A DNA stretch of 64,000 nucleotides, from contig JAGFBZ010000934.1 of assembly GCA_018398805.1 (NCBI GenBank), forward strand, positions 186,001 to 250,000, in the 5' to 3' direction. This document shows positions 10,741 through 24,286 of this stretch, one piece after another; positions within the stretch are counted from its first letter, which is position 1; each line of letters begins with the position of its first letter. The notes below the pieces were generated by a model that saw only the letters and a list, made by a program, of their open reading frames with translations, made no database searches and was not told where the DNA came from. The DNA comes from Hirundichthys speculiger. Its lineage: Eukaryota > Chordata > Actinopteri > Beloniformes > Exocoetidae. Position numbers and translations under genes: made by a program.

Positions 10741-12440
10741 AGGGATTTCAAAATACCCTGTCTAGTAAAAGAAAAAGAAAAGTAACCTAGTGTAAACGGA
10801 TAACCTATATGTAAACATATAGATTGTGCGTGACATTATATATATACTGTATATGCTATATGATCAATGCTGCACAATGCTCGCACTCCTTGAGGATTAC
10901 GATCTCCAAGAATCAGGATGGAGAGAGTTTTTAGGGATGATGACTGGCTAATATGCTGATTTAGATTCCCTAGAGCTGAATTGGGTCAGGTGTTTAACAG
11001 ACCAACCTGAAGGAACTGCACATCCTGGTGGATGTATAAGTGTTGACCATGCTCAGTTTTCTGTCAACCAGGTCTTTAAGAAGGACTTACAAGTATGTGT
11101 TTGATATAATTACTGATATATAATGTAAAATTTTCTGCCTAAATCCGCTTTTGAGTATCATATCATACAGTTAAATTCTTTAGGTCTTGGCACAATAATG
11201 CCTGCTGTTTTGGATGGCATTATTAACATGACTAATCGATGTAACAAGTTTCCTTACAGTGTGGGAGAACAGAACAACATCAAAAGGCAATTTGGAGAAA
11301 TGACAGGCTCCCTAAATGTAACCAGTACAACTGACTGTACTTATAATTGACTGAATAAATTGAAAATAAATGTCTTTGTGAATGTAAAAATGTGCATGCA
11401 ATCAATAGACAAGTTATGACTAAAACCTGGCTCAACATATGACCCATTTGTTCTGACACTGAGCAGTCTAGTAAACAGACAGGGAGGCGCTGCATGTGAT
11501 GGCTGTCAGCAGGCTGATTTATATGCAAAAACATTCATTAGGTACTTTGCATTTTGTGGGTGTGTGGAGGGTGGGATATAAGGCGAATCCACATGTGCTA
11601 ACATCCAAGTAGGCTGGGTTTTATAAAGGGAAAATTGCTTGGTGGTGTGCGTATAAATGATTTTATAAATAAGAACCTTTTTTGCCATTTTTGGATACAG
11701 TGAAACTTTTAGTAAAGATCCTACATGCAGTGTTATAAGTGAGCAGCCTGGACCTTAAGAAGGCTCGGTGGACACACAACCGCTGCTCGGCTACGTCTCA
11801 CTTTATATACATTTTTAAAATAATCTATTCTGTCTCTTTTGTCTTACAGTAGATTTTCCCCATTACATTTCTTTCTTTTCTCTTTATTGATATTCCTGAT
11901 TTTTTTTCCTATTGTTTTACACCACTTTTTTCTTCAATTCTTTTTTTTTGATATAACTGACACAAACTAGCTTCACACATCACTTGTATAGTGCCCATAG
12001 TTCCCATTGGACTCCGTGAAATCATGAAAGAATTGTTTTTTAAAAATATAAAGAAGAAATTATTTCCACTCAATCAGACCTGTCTCATTTGGTAAGACAT
12101 GACTACCAGCAACATGTCCACGAGGTCCATTCTGTTGAAAGACTGTAGCTCTGGTATCCGTTGTGTTGATCTAGTATTGTAGTAGTTCATCATTGTTCTT
12201 CAAAGTCTTATACTGTCGCCATGAGAGTCACGCAATATAAGCTGTTCATACACTCTCACCTTGTTCTGTCGTTCACATTATATTTTGCATTATAAGTTTG
12301 ATAAACAACAGTTTATAGTCATTTGTTCTATAAATTAGTAAATGTATCTTTAATGCAAGGTTCAACATGCCGATGGTACACCGTTGTCATCACCACAGAG
12401 GTTTTGAGGACAAATGCACACAAGACTCTCGGACTGTCTC
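10741..12440. other. Unassigned sequence
   Basis: No supported gene or repeat. Frames at about 11280-11534 and 11506-11688 (minus) lack coding features. T-rich stretches lie at about 11900-11950. Confidence 0.4.
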
Positions 12441-12445
12441 CTTTT

Positions 12446-13135
12446 GATTGATTGATTGATTGATTCAACTTTCAACAGAAATGACACCCCCCCCCCCACA
12501 AAAGGGAGATAAAAGAAAGAAAAATAAATAAATAAATAAAATAAAATAAAAATGCATTAAAAAATACAAATCCATTTAAAAAAATTTAAAAGTGCAACGT
12601 GCAAGACAATATAGCAGCAAATTAAATAGCAAAGAATATAGCTGCAATTTAAAGTGCACTGTACTAGCAAACATGGCAGCAGGTTATGACAGCCTAAAAG
12701 AGTGGCTGCAGTTTAAAGTGCAATGTGCAGTACAGAACTAGTGAACGACAAGACATGACATCAGCAGTCCAAATTAAAAAGTCTGGTTGCTGAAGGAACA
12801 AAGGACTTCCTAAGTCTCTCTGTGGAGCATCTAGGCAAAATAAGCCGTCTACTTCTGCCACTTCTCACAAAAAAGCTGTACAGTGGATGGTCAACTTCGG
12901 ACAGGACAGCTCTGAGCTTCCTCCTGGTCCTCTGCTCTGTTATGACCTCCAGAGAAGAAGGGCTCATACCGATGACAGATCCAGCTTTTTTAATAAGTTT
13001 GTTCATCCTGTTCCTGTCCTCCAGTGTCAGGCTGCCACCCCAACAAACAACCGCATAAAAAAGGACACTTGCTAAAATGCCATTATAAAAAACATTTAAA
13101 AGGGATCTTTTTATAAATCCAGTAGGCGGGTCCTT
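12446..13135 (-). pseudogene. LINE ORF2 C-terminus and 3' UTR, 5'-truncated
   Basis: On the minus strand the frame reads LFYAVVCWGGSLTLEDRNR, continues through MNKLIKKAGSVIG, and ends near 12761 with a phrase like CSTERLRKSFVPSATRLFN. This is the C-terminal region typical of reverse transcriptases of several fish LINE clades. The A-rich 3' UTR follows, and the element ends in a (GATT)n tail at 12446-12465. The 5' end is cut at about 13135, as in incomplete reverse transcription. The exact clade is not certain. Confidence 0.75.
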
Positions 13136-13920
13136 ACATTCTTCTGTATAATTATCCTTTGTCTCAAAATCCAGATGACCAACAGCTTTAAATCACAAGT
13201 CCAGATACATGCTGTTGATTGTCTTAGTTCAGGAGCTGAGATGTCACCCAAACACGTCTATCTGTGCAAGTCACAAACCTCCTTGGAAGTCAGCAGGTCA
13301 GGTGATCAGGAAGTCATAAGTCAGCAGGAAACTGGAATAACAGAATGTGGACACAGCTGACATTCCTGAGGACCATAAAAGTTGTGATGTGCACTAAACG
13401 TTTGAGCTAATTCTGAAATCCTAACACCTTGATAAGGCATAATCTGTAGTTTGGTGTTAAATGACAGATTGTTATTTGTGCTTCCTTTAGCAAAGTGGTT
13501 ACTTTTTATGTCCCTGTGCAGTTCATTTGTTACTTATGTAATGTAAGATGGCTGCCTTTTATTTAAACTGCTATGATACACGTTAACATATGGCATTAGT
13601 GTGGTATAACACATATAATGCCTACCTGTTGCTAATACCAGGATCTTCGGATGGTTATTCACATGTGGTAATGATAATGAATGTGTCAATTATACAGTTA
13701 CACAGAGACTGAATGTTAATACAGGTCTTTATTCTGTTTCTGTCGTTACAGTTTCACAAAAATTACACCTGGTACATCAGTAAAATCTCTGAAGAATGCG
13801 ACACTGTCTCTCGAGTGCTTACTGAACCCTCACTGCATAGTCTCAATTCACTTCAATTCAGAAATACTAAATTAAATTGTTGATTTAAGTCTCTTGAAAG
13901 ATTCATTATAGATGATTATT
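13136..13920. other. Unassigned sequence
   Basis: No supported feature. Short frames only. Confidence 0.4.
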
Positions 13921-13929
13921 GCTGCAGGG

Positions 13930-14220
13930 CTTAAAATATTCTGGCACTGTGCTGGATTTCAGGCATGCGGCGTTTGAAAAGGCCTCTGCTGCGTTTCAAC
14001 CATGGAGGCAACAGTGTTTGCCACCGGGCCACCGTGCCCCCCCTCTCTTTTGTCGTTTGTCTGTTGTTTACTATCCATTTTCCCACCTACCAACCATAAT
14101 GCCAAACCCCACAATACCACATACAATTCCAGTCATTCTACCCTATTTATTTATTTATTTCTGCAATTACCACAACATATATTTTTCCTTCAGGGATTAA
14201 TAAAGTATCATTGAATCGAA
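13930..14220 (+). repeat. LINE 3' end fragment
   Basis: A short plus-strand remnant ends with CTTCAGGGATTAATAAAGTATC and ATTGAATCG at about 14190-14220, the 3' signature shared by several fish LINEs. The C-rich stretch at 14036-14045 and the downstream AT-rich part resemble a LINE C-terminus and 3' UTR. The left limit is approximate. Confidence 0.5.
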
Positions 14221-14983
14221 ATATTAGTTCATGTATGAGATCCTTAAAATTCTTTTGAAAATGCAGCCAAACTGTCTCCATTGGAACTAAAATGTGTAAC
14301 TTCTGCAAAAAGAATATGTGCTACTTACAAGGTTAGATATAGGTTGGCCCAGCCAGAATAAGTTATGGTTGGTCAAAAAAATTAAGACTGACTTTGGTCT
14401 TGTAGATTTCTACACAGTGAATTAAATGTTGTGCTGCATGGCTGGCTTCATGTTTCTCACAGTTAACTTTAGAATGTACAAATTTACAAGTGGATTGCCG
14501 GTAAGATCTGCAAATGTATTTTGGGTAAAATCGTCATCAACAGCCGTCCATCAGCGTCATCATCAGTCACTAGTCAACAGAGTCTATGTGGTGCAGACTA
14601 GGTGGATCACGGACTGTACTGTTCTCTCTATGTGTTGTTCTCTTGCGTTAACATAGATAAACAGCCAGCCAAACTCCTTATTCAAGAGCCAGGAAGTGAG
14701 CAACTTGCTCCTTTAATTTATTTTCTGACAGCATTGAACACTGTGTAAAACTAGAAAAGAAAGACACAAAACCGTCTTAATAAACAGGTGTTAGCACAGC
14801 AGGCTAGAAAACAAGGTAACCTAGCATGTAATTGTAAACACTGGTGTCGCAAAAACTACGGTATACTGTTACTTCATACACAAAATACACTTGAAGCACA
14901 TTCACACATCTTATTAAACCTGTAAACTGTGTGTAACACTTGCAACCATTGCTTTCTGACAGATTGACAGGATTCACACGATT

Positions 14984-15013
14984 CACGACTACATGAAAGC
15001 GCATGTAGTCGTG
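14984..15013. repeat. Perfect 12-bp hairpin
   Basis: CACGACTACATG at 14984-14995 and CATGTAGTCGTG at 15002-15013 are exact inverted repeats around the 6-base loop AAAGCG. The right arm shares its last G with the G-quadruplex motif. Confidence 0.9.
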
Positions 15014-15027
15014 GGTGGGTGGGTGGG
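15013..15027 (+). other. Canonical G-quadruplex motif
   Basis: GGGTGGGTGGGTGGG, four G3 tracts with single-base loops, is the most stable class of intramolecular parallel quadruplex sequence. Confidence 0.85.
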
Positions 15028-15389
15028 AGTGCATTGATATTTGATGGACGTATTAGGCAGCCAATAAATGTAAAGATGATCAGTACATTGATTGGTCAGA
15101 GTTTTCCTCTGATTACACCCTTTAGACCGGACCAAAATGTTTCATTTTTTTTGCAAACATTCTATTTCAGTGGGTGCAACGGGAATGTGAAAAGGTTTTC
15201 AGGCAATATTGTAAAAAACGCTGCAAAAAAAAAAAGATCTCCCACCATACCTTTAAGTTGGTGTCTTTATTTGAAGTGCGTGGGGTTTTGTTTCTTTTGT
15301 AGACTCTCTGTGTCCTAGATGGTGAGTGGTTGGTCTCCCAGCCTTAAAATGACTATCTGTCCTCTTGTTTTTCACTTGCTTAGTTTTTA

Positions 15390-16340
15390 TATATTTAAAA
15401 ATAAAAAGGGAGGTGACTTGACCCACATTGACCGTTGTGGCCTCTTTAATTGAAGCCCCTGCAGGTCCTCGTGGTTACATTACCTCCTAGTTATTTACTG
15501 CGGTAGAGACTTGGGGCTGTTAGTTGCGGTCAGGAGGAGTGTTAAGAACGCGGTTAAACATCTGAGGGATTTGAGGGATCTGGGAGCTGCGCACGTTTCG
15601 GACATGTCAAATATATGCAATGTGTCTATTCTGGATTATTCTGTAGTGCTGTTCACGAGTAACACCAATTGGATCGAGGGTCCGAGGGGTTTCTTTCTCC
15701 TCTTGTTTACCGTCCTCCTTATGTCCGATGAGGCCCATTTGTTTCTATCAGTCGTGTGCTTTTCAGGCATAGGGAGTTAGGGTTCCCTAAGAAAGCCACG
15801 TGTGGGGTTTGGGCGCTTGCAGCGTCTGTGATAAACTCATTTATCAGTCTTAACCTCGGGCTGGTTGGGGATGTGCTATTTGGCTATGCTTCCTTCATGT
15901 GCGGGTGGATATGATACAGTATCCTGCTGCCATCGTGTTAATAGGCAAATTATCCAAGTTGTTAACTGGGAGTATTTTAGACATTTTCAATTGGAGTTCA
16001 GGTCCTGCGCGTCGTGGGCCTGCAAAACGCTTGGTCTTAGACTAGCGCCCCGCTGGGCGCAGGGAAGGTGTCTGTCTGTTGTAGGTGAGCCCTGCTGCGA
16101 TCGTGTTAACGTCTCCCATGTGGTTTCCATCTCAAATTTGCTTCTGCTCGACAGTCCCTGCGCAACAGGGATTAGTTGAGGCCCGGCTGACCTCCGGCTT
16201 CTGGTCCATCCTATGTTTTGGTGGTATTTAATCCAATCATGCTTTGTTTTTTTGGTTTTTGTGTTTCTTTTTATTTTCCTGCTTGCGTCATGTAGTACTA
16301 AAACCAGTGATGCCTCTTTTGCATAATAAGAGACCTGATT
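15390..16340 (+). other. Unidentified segment with many CpGs and an internal direct repeat
   Basis: Base use differs from the flanks: CpG is frequent and the segment is less AT-rich. Two plus-strand frames (15511-15780 and 15865-16179) are open but match no family I know. A 19-base direct repeat with one mismatch, CCTGCTGC(C/G)ATCGTGTTAA, occurs at 15923-15941 and 16091-16109. It may be an old retroelement piece, but no RT, LTR or tail could be seen. Confidence 0.35.
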
Positions 16341-16359
16341 CTTTTCTGACCGGCCTCGA

Positions 16360-17010
16360 GTGTCTCATTTTACCCCAGCTATTGTAGATTTGGACACACA
16401 AACATGGTTTTTCGAGTCTCACTTATATATAAGAAAACCCAACACAACATCAACAGAAGTCAAAGATATTTTGGAGAAGGCTGGTGTGTCATTGTCAAAA
16501 TCTACAATCAAGAGATGCCCTCATGACTTTAAATACAAAGGGTTTTCACCGAGATGCACATCACTGGTTACATTCAAGAACAGGAAAGCCAGATTAGACT
16601 TTGGCAGAAAACATCTTAAAAAAAAATTTAAAATAAAGAAAGAAAACTCCCAAGTTCTGGAATCAGATTCTTTGTACAGATGGAAACAAGATAAACTTGT
16701 ATCAGAATGTTGTGAGGAGAAAAGCATGGAGAAAGAAAGGATCAGCTCATAAACGAAAGCAAACCACATCATGTGTCAAAGATGGTGGAGGCAGCGTCAT
16801 GGCTCGGCTTGACTGCCAAAGAATTGGGCTCGCTGGTGTTTATTGATGATGTGGCAGCTGACAGTAATAGCATGATGGATTCTGAGGTGTAAAGGGCTAT
16901 AGTCTCTGCTCTGCCCATTTTACACAACTGACAGCACAACAGTTCACAGTGCAGATACATAATGACCCTAAACACACTGTGAAAGCAATTTTTTGAAGGT
17001 AAAATGATGG
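16360..17010 (+). pseudogene. Tc1-like transposase relic
   Basis: The decayed plus-strand reading contains VKDILEKAGVSLSKSTIKR, the second helix-turn-helix of Tc1 transposases, followed by VTFKNRKARLDFGRKHLKK. Further on are GGGSVM, FIDDV and NDPKHT, the last being near the third segment of the DDE catalytic core. Frameshifts and stops interrupt it from about 16620 on. No terminal repeats are visible. The first helix-turn-helix is mostly absent. Confidence 0.85.
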
Positions 17011-20000
17011 AATATTTTGAAATCTATTCTGTCCAGTGATGTTTGTAAAGAGAGAAGTGACCATTCCATTTCATACAGTCATGTTTGCAGGCTGCAGGCA
17101 GCCATAAGGAAATTCGATTGACTCACTGAAATGAACTCTGTAAAATCAAGCAATGATGTGCATTCGGTTACAGTTCTCTCTGGGCACATCTGCACAAGCA
17201 CCATCTTTCAGTTGGTTTGAGTAAATGGTCTTCTGGTTGATATCTTGTCTTTTAAAATTATTTAAATTTTTTTATGATCTACAGTATAAATGTAAAGAAT
17301 TGTGGGTATAATTTATGTACAAAGTTAAGATTTACAGAGTGGAACTTATGAGATAGCTGTACATTTACTGGGCATCAAACTGTAAATCATTAAAGTGTAG
17401 TCTTTTCTAAATGTACTCTCCTTTTCTGTGCCTTTTTTCTTTTCCACAGCCAGGCTGGTGAACAGGTCATCGTTATTTACTTCTAGCTGTCCTTAGTATG
17501 ATAAAAACTAGCGTTTTCTCTCTGTGGCAGTCTGCCATTGATGTAAACAAAGCTGCATATGCCAATTCTGGAGATGGGTCTGTAACAAGTTTTACCAGCA
17601 GATAACCTGGTTTTCAAGTTGAAGAAGATAATCAATGACCTTGTATAATGCAAATTTATTAATGCCTTTATTAAGACTAATCTAATTAGGAGACATTATT
17701 AAGGGAAGCCAGTAAACAACGGCGGGCTATCGTCATAAACATGTCTTTAATTTTATAACAAGAATTAAGTCGAGTGCTGCCTTGCTGCTATCCATACGTC
17801 CTTGAAAACAGACAGTAACAGAATCTTTGGATAATTACTAGCTTCAAACATACATGAAGATAATGATATATAAATGAATTTATCAGTGCAATAAACCATA
17901 GACAATAATCTACTAATAAGACCACAACAGACAATACAGGGAAGGTAAGGCTAACAAACATACCTCTTTTTATGAGTCCTGCCATAAAAGATGCAGAGAT
18001 GCTCAGGAGAGCTTCTCTCTAGGCCCCTGCCATCCCTCTACTTGTACTTTGGTGGAGTCCTCTTTCATGATGCCTTCTGAATGCGCTCGTAACAATGTGA
18101 CTGGGCCCCAATGCAAGCATCCACATTTTCATATGTGAGGCCAGTGATAGATGAGGCAATCTGAACAAGTTGTGCTGGGATTTACATCAGTAGGCAGACA
18201 GCCCCAGATAAAGGAAGAAGAGGACTGGGGTCCCCATTGTCACCAGTCCGCCACTCCATGGATACATAGTGGCTCCCCCAGGACCAATAACTCACATACA
18301 TATTCAGAAGCTGCAACAGCAAAGTGCCACCCTGGGGATAAATGCTAAAGCTGCTAAACAGAAAAGCCATCCAGAGTTCTATTGGCGCTGCTTCCCTCTT
18401 TGTGTCTATCCAGCAATGGACTTCTTTCCTAATGACCTGCCCTCTGTAGCTATACTGCTGACTGAATTATGGCTCTTTACGGATCATGTGGCTGTTTATC
18501 TAGTAATATTTTGCCAAAGATGCAGTTTTATGAGAGAATTGACGCTGTCATCAACTTACATCCTCCGCTGTGATTTGAAGTCCGGAATGCTAGTGATGAA
18601 TACGGATAATTTATTGATCAAAGAGACTGCCATTTAATGGAAATATTGGTTATTTAAAACGACACATTAATCAATGTCTGATCTAATTCATTTAACAGAC
18701 TGCGGGGTTAAAATCTTTTTACCCATTTATCTTTGTCAGGAGGTTTAAGTGCTGAGAAATTGTGTCAAGTTTATAGATGCCTTGACAGTGTTGGGAGAAT
18801 TGACGTGAACAGTGAAGCTACAGCTTTTTCTTCCAGGCCTAAATTAACTGGACACGTTGCCGTCCACTCCTCCAACATTCATAGAGACGGCAGTCTACAT
18901 TTTTAGATTGGCCAGAAAGGAAGGTTTCCTTTAAACATGGTTTTAAACATTTTCATCTGTCAGTATTTCAGTGTAAAAGCTGCCTGACTTGATGACCCTG
19001 CAGCACCAAGTGGTCATGGAGTGACTAGATGAAGGAAGTAGGAACATCAAATAGTATTTATCTTCTCAAACCTTTCTGCTGTCTCTGCCGTCTGAACTAT
19101 CTCTTAACTCTGTGAATGTTTTGATAGCTGTGCTCAATTGAGACACAAGAAATGATCATGAGAATGTTTGCATGTTATCAGCTCGAGTGCGTTGTGGCTG
19201 TCTAGTATTCTGACTGATAATCGGATCACAGTTTACGCCACTTTAATGCTGAAAATGAGCTCAGTTTCAAAAGGTTCACATACTTTTTTCAGTAAAAAAA
19301 AGACTATGAAGTGTGATTGGGTAAAAGGCAAACACTGACAAGCACTTTGTAAAATCTAGACAAGGTTCAAAAGGTGCCATAAAAGTGCCAGCAATCAATC
19401 AGCTTTGTTATGTTGCTGCTTTATATGCTTTTTTTTTTGAGGAGTGAAAAATTGCTGCAGACATAGACAGGGTTGTAATGTTGTTTTTTCAGAGTCCAAA
19501 GTTGGTGCTTATTGAAGTCGTATTTGGAAAACTTCATCAACCCATTCAGAAATCTGCTCTTCCCATCATTCCTGTTATGGAGTCATTTTGCATATTTGGG
19601 CATTCAGCCTGGGAAACACACATGCAATACAGCCATCTGTGTACCACAAATGTTGAGCCTCTTCTTTCTCCATTTCCTTAGTAAGTATTTTTGTAATGTG
19701 TAAACCCCAGTGAAGAAATGTGACCAAAATATCAAGTATATATACAAATAACTAATTACAGGAGCGTCTACAGTCATTCTTGTGTGAAGATGGGAGAGAA
19801 AATCAGCGTTGTGCACGTGGGTGTAGTTTCGTGATGAATGAGATGATTGAGAACCTTACAAAGTCACAGCCTTTTGAATTTGGAGAAGTGAATGCATATG
19901 CCCATTTCCTTTGTACGTACCAACAATTTCAGTTACGGAACTGCATCTGGCCATTGGCACATGAAGTGGTGCAGCGTCGTGATTATGCCAAGAATAGACG

Positions 20001-22958
20001 GGCAGAGCCGAGTCTGGAAGTGCACGTGCATAATGAACAGTGGCAACACAACAGTGACACACTTGAAGACAAAACAGTATACTCTCACATGGCCGTTACC
20101 ATTTCCACAAGCTGGAAATGCTCAGCTGTGCTGCCGACTGCTCGATTCCCTCATGAAATGTCGTCCAACACATAAAACGTACCAGAAGGATGAATTAACA
20201 AGGCCAAAAACTTAGTGTCACTTTCTTTTTTTGTTGGGAGTAGTTGAATCAGATTTACATTGATAGCATAGATGTAACTTAACAAACTGTACATTTTGCA
20301 ACAAAAATAGGTGGTCTGATCCTCTTATTTTGATGGATGTGCATTGTGGCCCTCATAGCAAATTTCTTGGAGTATATACAAGACTTTAAAATACTGGTTG
20401 CAGTTTTATTTCATTTTTACACCACAGAGTACCCCTCTCAACTCCAGTGTCCTTGTCTAGTTGGTCAAAACTGTTTTAGCAGCACAAGGGGGTTGATGCA
20501 ATACTAAGTAGATAAAAGACTATTTTTGAGTTTTAGCGTCCAGCCTTCTTAAAATAACATTGCTATTGCTGCACCAACCCAGGAAATATTGCCGTTTTAA
20601 TGTATACGTCAGACTTTTCGTGTATGAAGCTGTCAGGACATCCATGAGTAGTGCAAAAGACAAACTGTTCTCCCTGACCTGTCAGCATCCGGTAAGAATG
20701 CTGTTAATTGGTGCCTTTAGGCACAGTCATTACCTATAGATTATACTGTGCTTCAAAGTATAAATGTGCCCTGTAAAGTTTCCCAGACTCACTGCCTCGA
20801 CAGACAAAGTGTGTCAGCAAAAAAAAAAAAAAAAAAGCCATCAAGTTAAAAAATGAAAAAGCCATCCACCTTAAACACTTTGGTTCTTCACCAGTACCTT
20901 TTATAGTAATTACAAAATGTACATTTGAGTTGCAGCCATTAAACGATTTTTCTGCCAGTACCATCATGAAATGATATTCCAATTTTATGCTCCAGTACTC
21001 TGAAAGACAGCAACAAAGAAACAGAGAACTTTTAATGTTCTCTATGTGATTATGATATTATTTTGAGTGGTCGCCCGCAAAGGGAAATAACGGGAATGAT
21101 TACATAATATTTTAACATGTTTCCTCTAAACATGCTGCAGGATGACAGTATTATTATTATTACGTTGGAGAGGTATATTTACAACCATATATGGAAAGCG
21201 GAACATTTGCAGTTGTACTTTTTAAAGACAGAACAGATATATAGTCTATCAGCTAGCTGCCTCACACTACATGAGCGTATGAGATATTTAACGCGATACA
21301 GTGCAGAGTTGCTGTATTTTTGTTCAGTGTGGCGGGACGCGTTATCCTTGAGTGGGTGGCCTCTGCTGTCAGTGCCAGGTGTGATGTGCTTAGTCTGCAG
21401 CAATGTTGGGCTGTATGTGTCAAAGTTACATCCACGTGAACGCCACGACCCGAGGTTTTTCATCCCGATGTAACAAAATGATCAGTTTTAATGATGCGGC
21501 TGGTGGATTTTAAGCACAGCAGCTTCTTCACAAAGTACACTTTCTTATCTAATGTGACAAATTCTGAATGACTATAGTATGAGTGCCTTTTCATTAAGTT
21601 ACGGAGTTTATTTGGATGGAAGTAATCTAATTAGTGACCTTATTCTGAATAAGATGATATTTACTTAGTAAACAGAGGGCATCAAAAGAAGGACACATGC
21701 AGATTAGGGATTTTATAAGAAAATACATTAAACAGCATATTGATTAGTTTGTGACTCATGAGCTCATTCATCAAAGACCCCACTCTGTTTGCCTTATGTT
21801 TGGAGGAAGGAATAATCAAACATTTTGAGTGTTTCCCAGGAACCAGATGAAAAGGTTGACACCACACACTCACGCCTGTAGAGTAAATATGATGTATAGA
21901 CATCCCAGTTTATATTTAGATATGATGGAGAACCAGTGGGTTAATGGAGGAGAAAAGTACAACCTATGCTCACTGAATTAAAGCTCTTGGCTGATGATCA
22001 AAAACAAGGGCAAACTTAGAATATCATTAGAAATTTGTTGTTGATGTGATAAAACGTTGCTTCTTTCTCCTTTTCTCATTATGTGAACGATGTAATGTCA
22101 AAGGTGGCATAGAATTATTACTGTTTGGATTGGTTATTGATTCTGTTAATGTCCTTGTGGAGCTGACTTTAACTTGTGAGCAAGCAAGAAGCCAAAAAGC
22201 CTGTTTAAATCATAAGATATTCCACGGAGATTTAAGAATCGATCATATTTCCTACTCAGGTAGGGTGACTTTTTTGTCCCTTAATGTGACTGAGGGGCTG
22301 GCAGGCCACCAGCGGGGCCCATATCATTACACACGGCTGTGAACTGGCCGGCAACATGCAGCCTCCCGCATGGCCACAAATGGTGGTTTTCACACATTGG
22401 TTTTTGCATGAATTAAACAAGCTTAACTTGTTAAATTATGAGCTTTGGATGCGCCAGGCAACCAGGTGTGTCATGCTTCTGTTTCTCCCTCACTTCCATG
22501 GCCAAAGGGTTAGTGATTTTCCTCTGACTGAGACGGGATCAGATGTACTGAAGAATGGCGAGACAGAGCGTACATCTCGTGAATATGCTTCAACGTTTTT
22601 TTTCAGGCTTTTTAAGAAGCAGCTTTATTACAAAGTAAAATTGCTAAAAGACGTCAATGCAAGAGCCTTTGCACGTTAACCATGTAGCTTGTGCTTAACA
22701 CATGTTAAAGATAGACATTTAGTGGTCGCCGCAGAGACAATCCAAGAAATAACATTTACCAGTTAGTTCTTAGTCTTGAGACAAATCAGAAGTAAAGTAT
22801 GCAAGATTATGCTAAATTGAATGTGCTTTGAAGAAATCATTTTCATCAGTCACATACAGCACATTAAATATTTTGCATTGTATAAGTCTGAATTTTCCTC
22901 CATTCTGCTTCTGTTAGGGATTGTGTGTTTGCCTGTTACGGTTTAATTGTTACTTTGA
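17011..22958. other. Unassigned sequence
   Basis: Long stretch without a supported gene or repeat. Frames of 107-131 codons at about 18269-18637, 19780-20175, 21117-21473 and 22356-22679 have no recognisable motif, signal or splice context. A-run at 20819-20836. Confidence 0.4.
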
Positions 22959-22966
22959 ATGTCCAC
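22959..22966 (+). repeat. hAT target-site duplication, left copy
   Basis: ATGTCCAC precedes the left terminal inverted repeat and is repeated exactly at 31710-31717. Eight bases is the length made by hAT transposases. Confidence 0.95.
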
Positions 22967-23265
22967 TAGGCTTGGGCGGTATTACGGTAATACCGTATAC
23001 TTCCGGTATTTAAAAATAGCCGCGGTATCAGTTTCATTACCGTCATTAAAAAAAATGCAGTGCACTTATACAGGAGATAAGGATTGAATATTTAAAAAAA
23101 GTTTAATGTCTAAAACTGATTCAATGTCCAGTAGCACTTACGTGTGGTTGAATTTTCAGTTTAACTTAAACAGTTATGTTTTTGCCTAATTTTGGAGACT
23201 TTCTATCAAGTTTATGATCCTGACGTCGTCACGTGACAGCGCGAAGGAGAGAAAAGGGGAGAAAG

Positions 23266-24279
23266 ATGGCAGATCCTGCACAGAGTAACTTAGTGCCAAA
23301 AAAGAACACAACTTCTGCAGTTTGGGAATATTTCGGGTTCCGGGCAAACGAGAAAGCGGAGCCGGTAAATACAGATGAAGTAATTTGTAAATTGTGCGAT
23401 AAAAAGGTGATCGCTAGAGATGGAAACACCTCTAACCTGAGGACGCATCTCCGAATCAACCACCCACTCACTGCTGCGAGGGTGAATTTGGCTCCGAGTT
23501 CACTCAGTGCAACAGTTTCAAAGCCTCCCACTGACACGGATACAGGACCAACATCAACAAAGTCCACCGCCAGTTACACGCAACTGACAATAATGGGGGC
23601 CTTCGCCAAAGCAACAAAATACAAGAGGGACAGTCTCCGTTGGAAAACCTGCACTGTGACAAAATACTTGGCGAAGGAAATGGTCTCTTTCCACACGGTA
23701 GAAAAAAAGACATGGTAAAGGTCCTAGATGCGCAGTACGAGCTGCCTGGACGGAAATATTTCTCACAAACGGCGATGCCAAGTTTGTATATACAAGTTAA
23801 AGATGAGGTCCAGGCGTTGCTGTTAAGGGCAGACAGCTATTCCCTAACAACTGACATGTGGTCGTCAGTTAATATGACACCATATATGTCCCTGACTGTC
23901 CACATAATTACACCTGAGTGGAAACTAGAATCAAAATGCCTCCAAACAACGTATTTTCCTGAGAGTCACACGGCGGAGAATCTTGCTACTGCGCTCAAAG
24001 ATGCACTTCAGGACTGGCAACTTGACGAGAAAAAACTTGCCATAACCACTGACAACGGCGCCAACATCTCTGCTGCAATCAGGTCTCTGCAGTGGCCGTG
24101 GCTTAACTGCTTCGGTCACAATCTGAACTTGGCTGTCACAAATGCATTGCAAGACCATAGGCTAAAAAACTGAGCGCACCCTCGGACTATGCCGCAGTAT
24201 TGTCGGGGCCTGGCACCGTAAAAGTGAACTCCACAAGAAGCAAATGGAGTTGGGACTCCCAGAGCATAGCCTCATAACG
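23266..24279 (+). pseudogene. hAT transposase exon 1: BED finger and N-terminal catalytic part, two frameshifts
   Basis: The start is taken at the ATG in AAAGATGGC (23266) because the BED finger follows directly; an in-frame ATG lies 33 bases upstream. BED finger: W20, C41-C44, H61 and H66, for DNA binding. Further on are LTTDMWS, with the first catalytic aspartate, ITTDNGANI with the second, and CFGHNLNLAV. The product would cut and paste the element. Two single-base losses in A-runs break the frame: A7 at 23702-23708 where eight would be needed, and A6 at 24164-24169 where seven would be needed. The exon ends in SLIT at 24279, before GTAAGC. Confidence 0.85.
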
Positions 24280-24286
24280 GTAAGCA

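Noticed and set aside
19780..20175. 131-codon plus-strand frame
   Set aside because: No motif, no splice context, overlapping frames of similar length on both strands.
21117..21473. 118-codon plus-strand frame and antisense 94-codon frame
   Set aside because: No recognisable domain; overlapping frames suggest chance.
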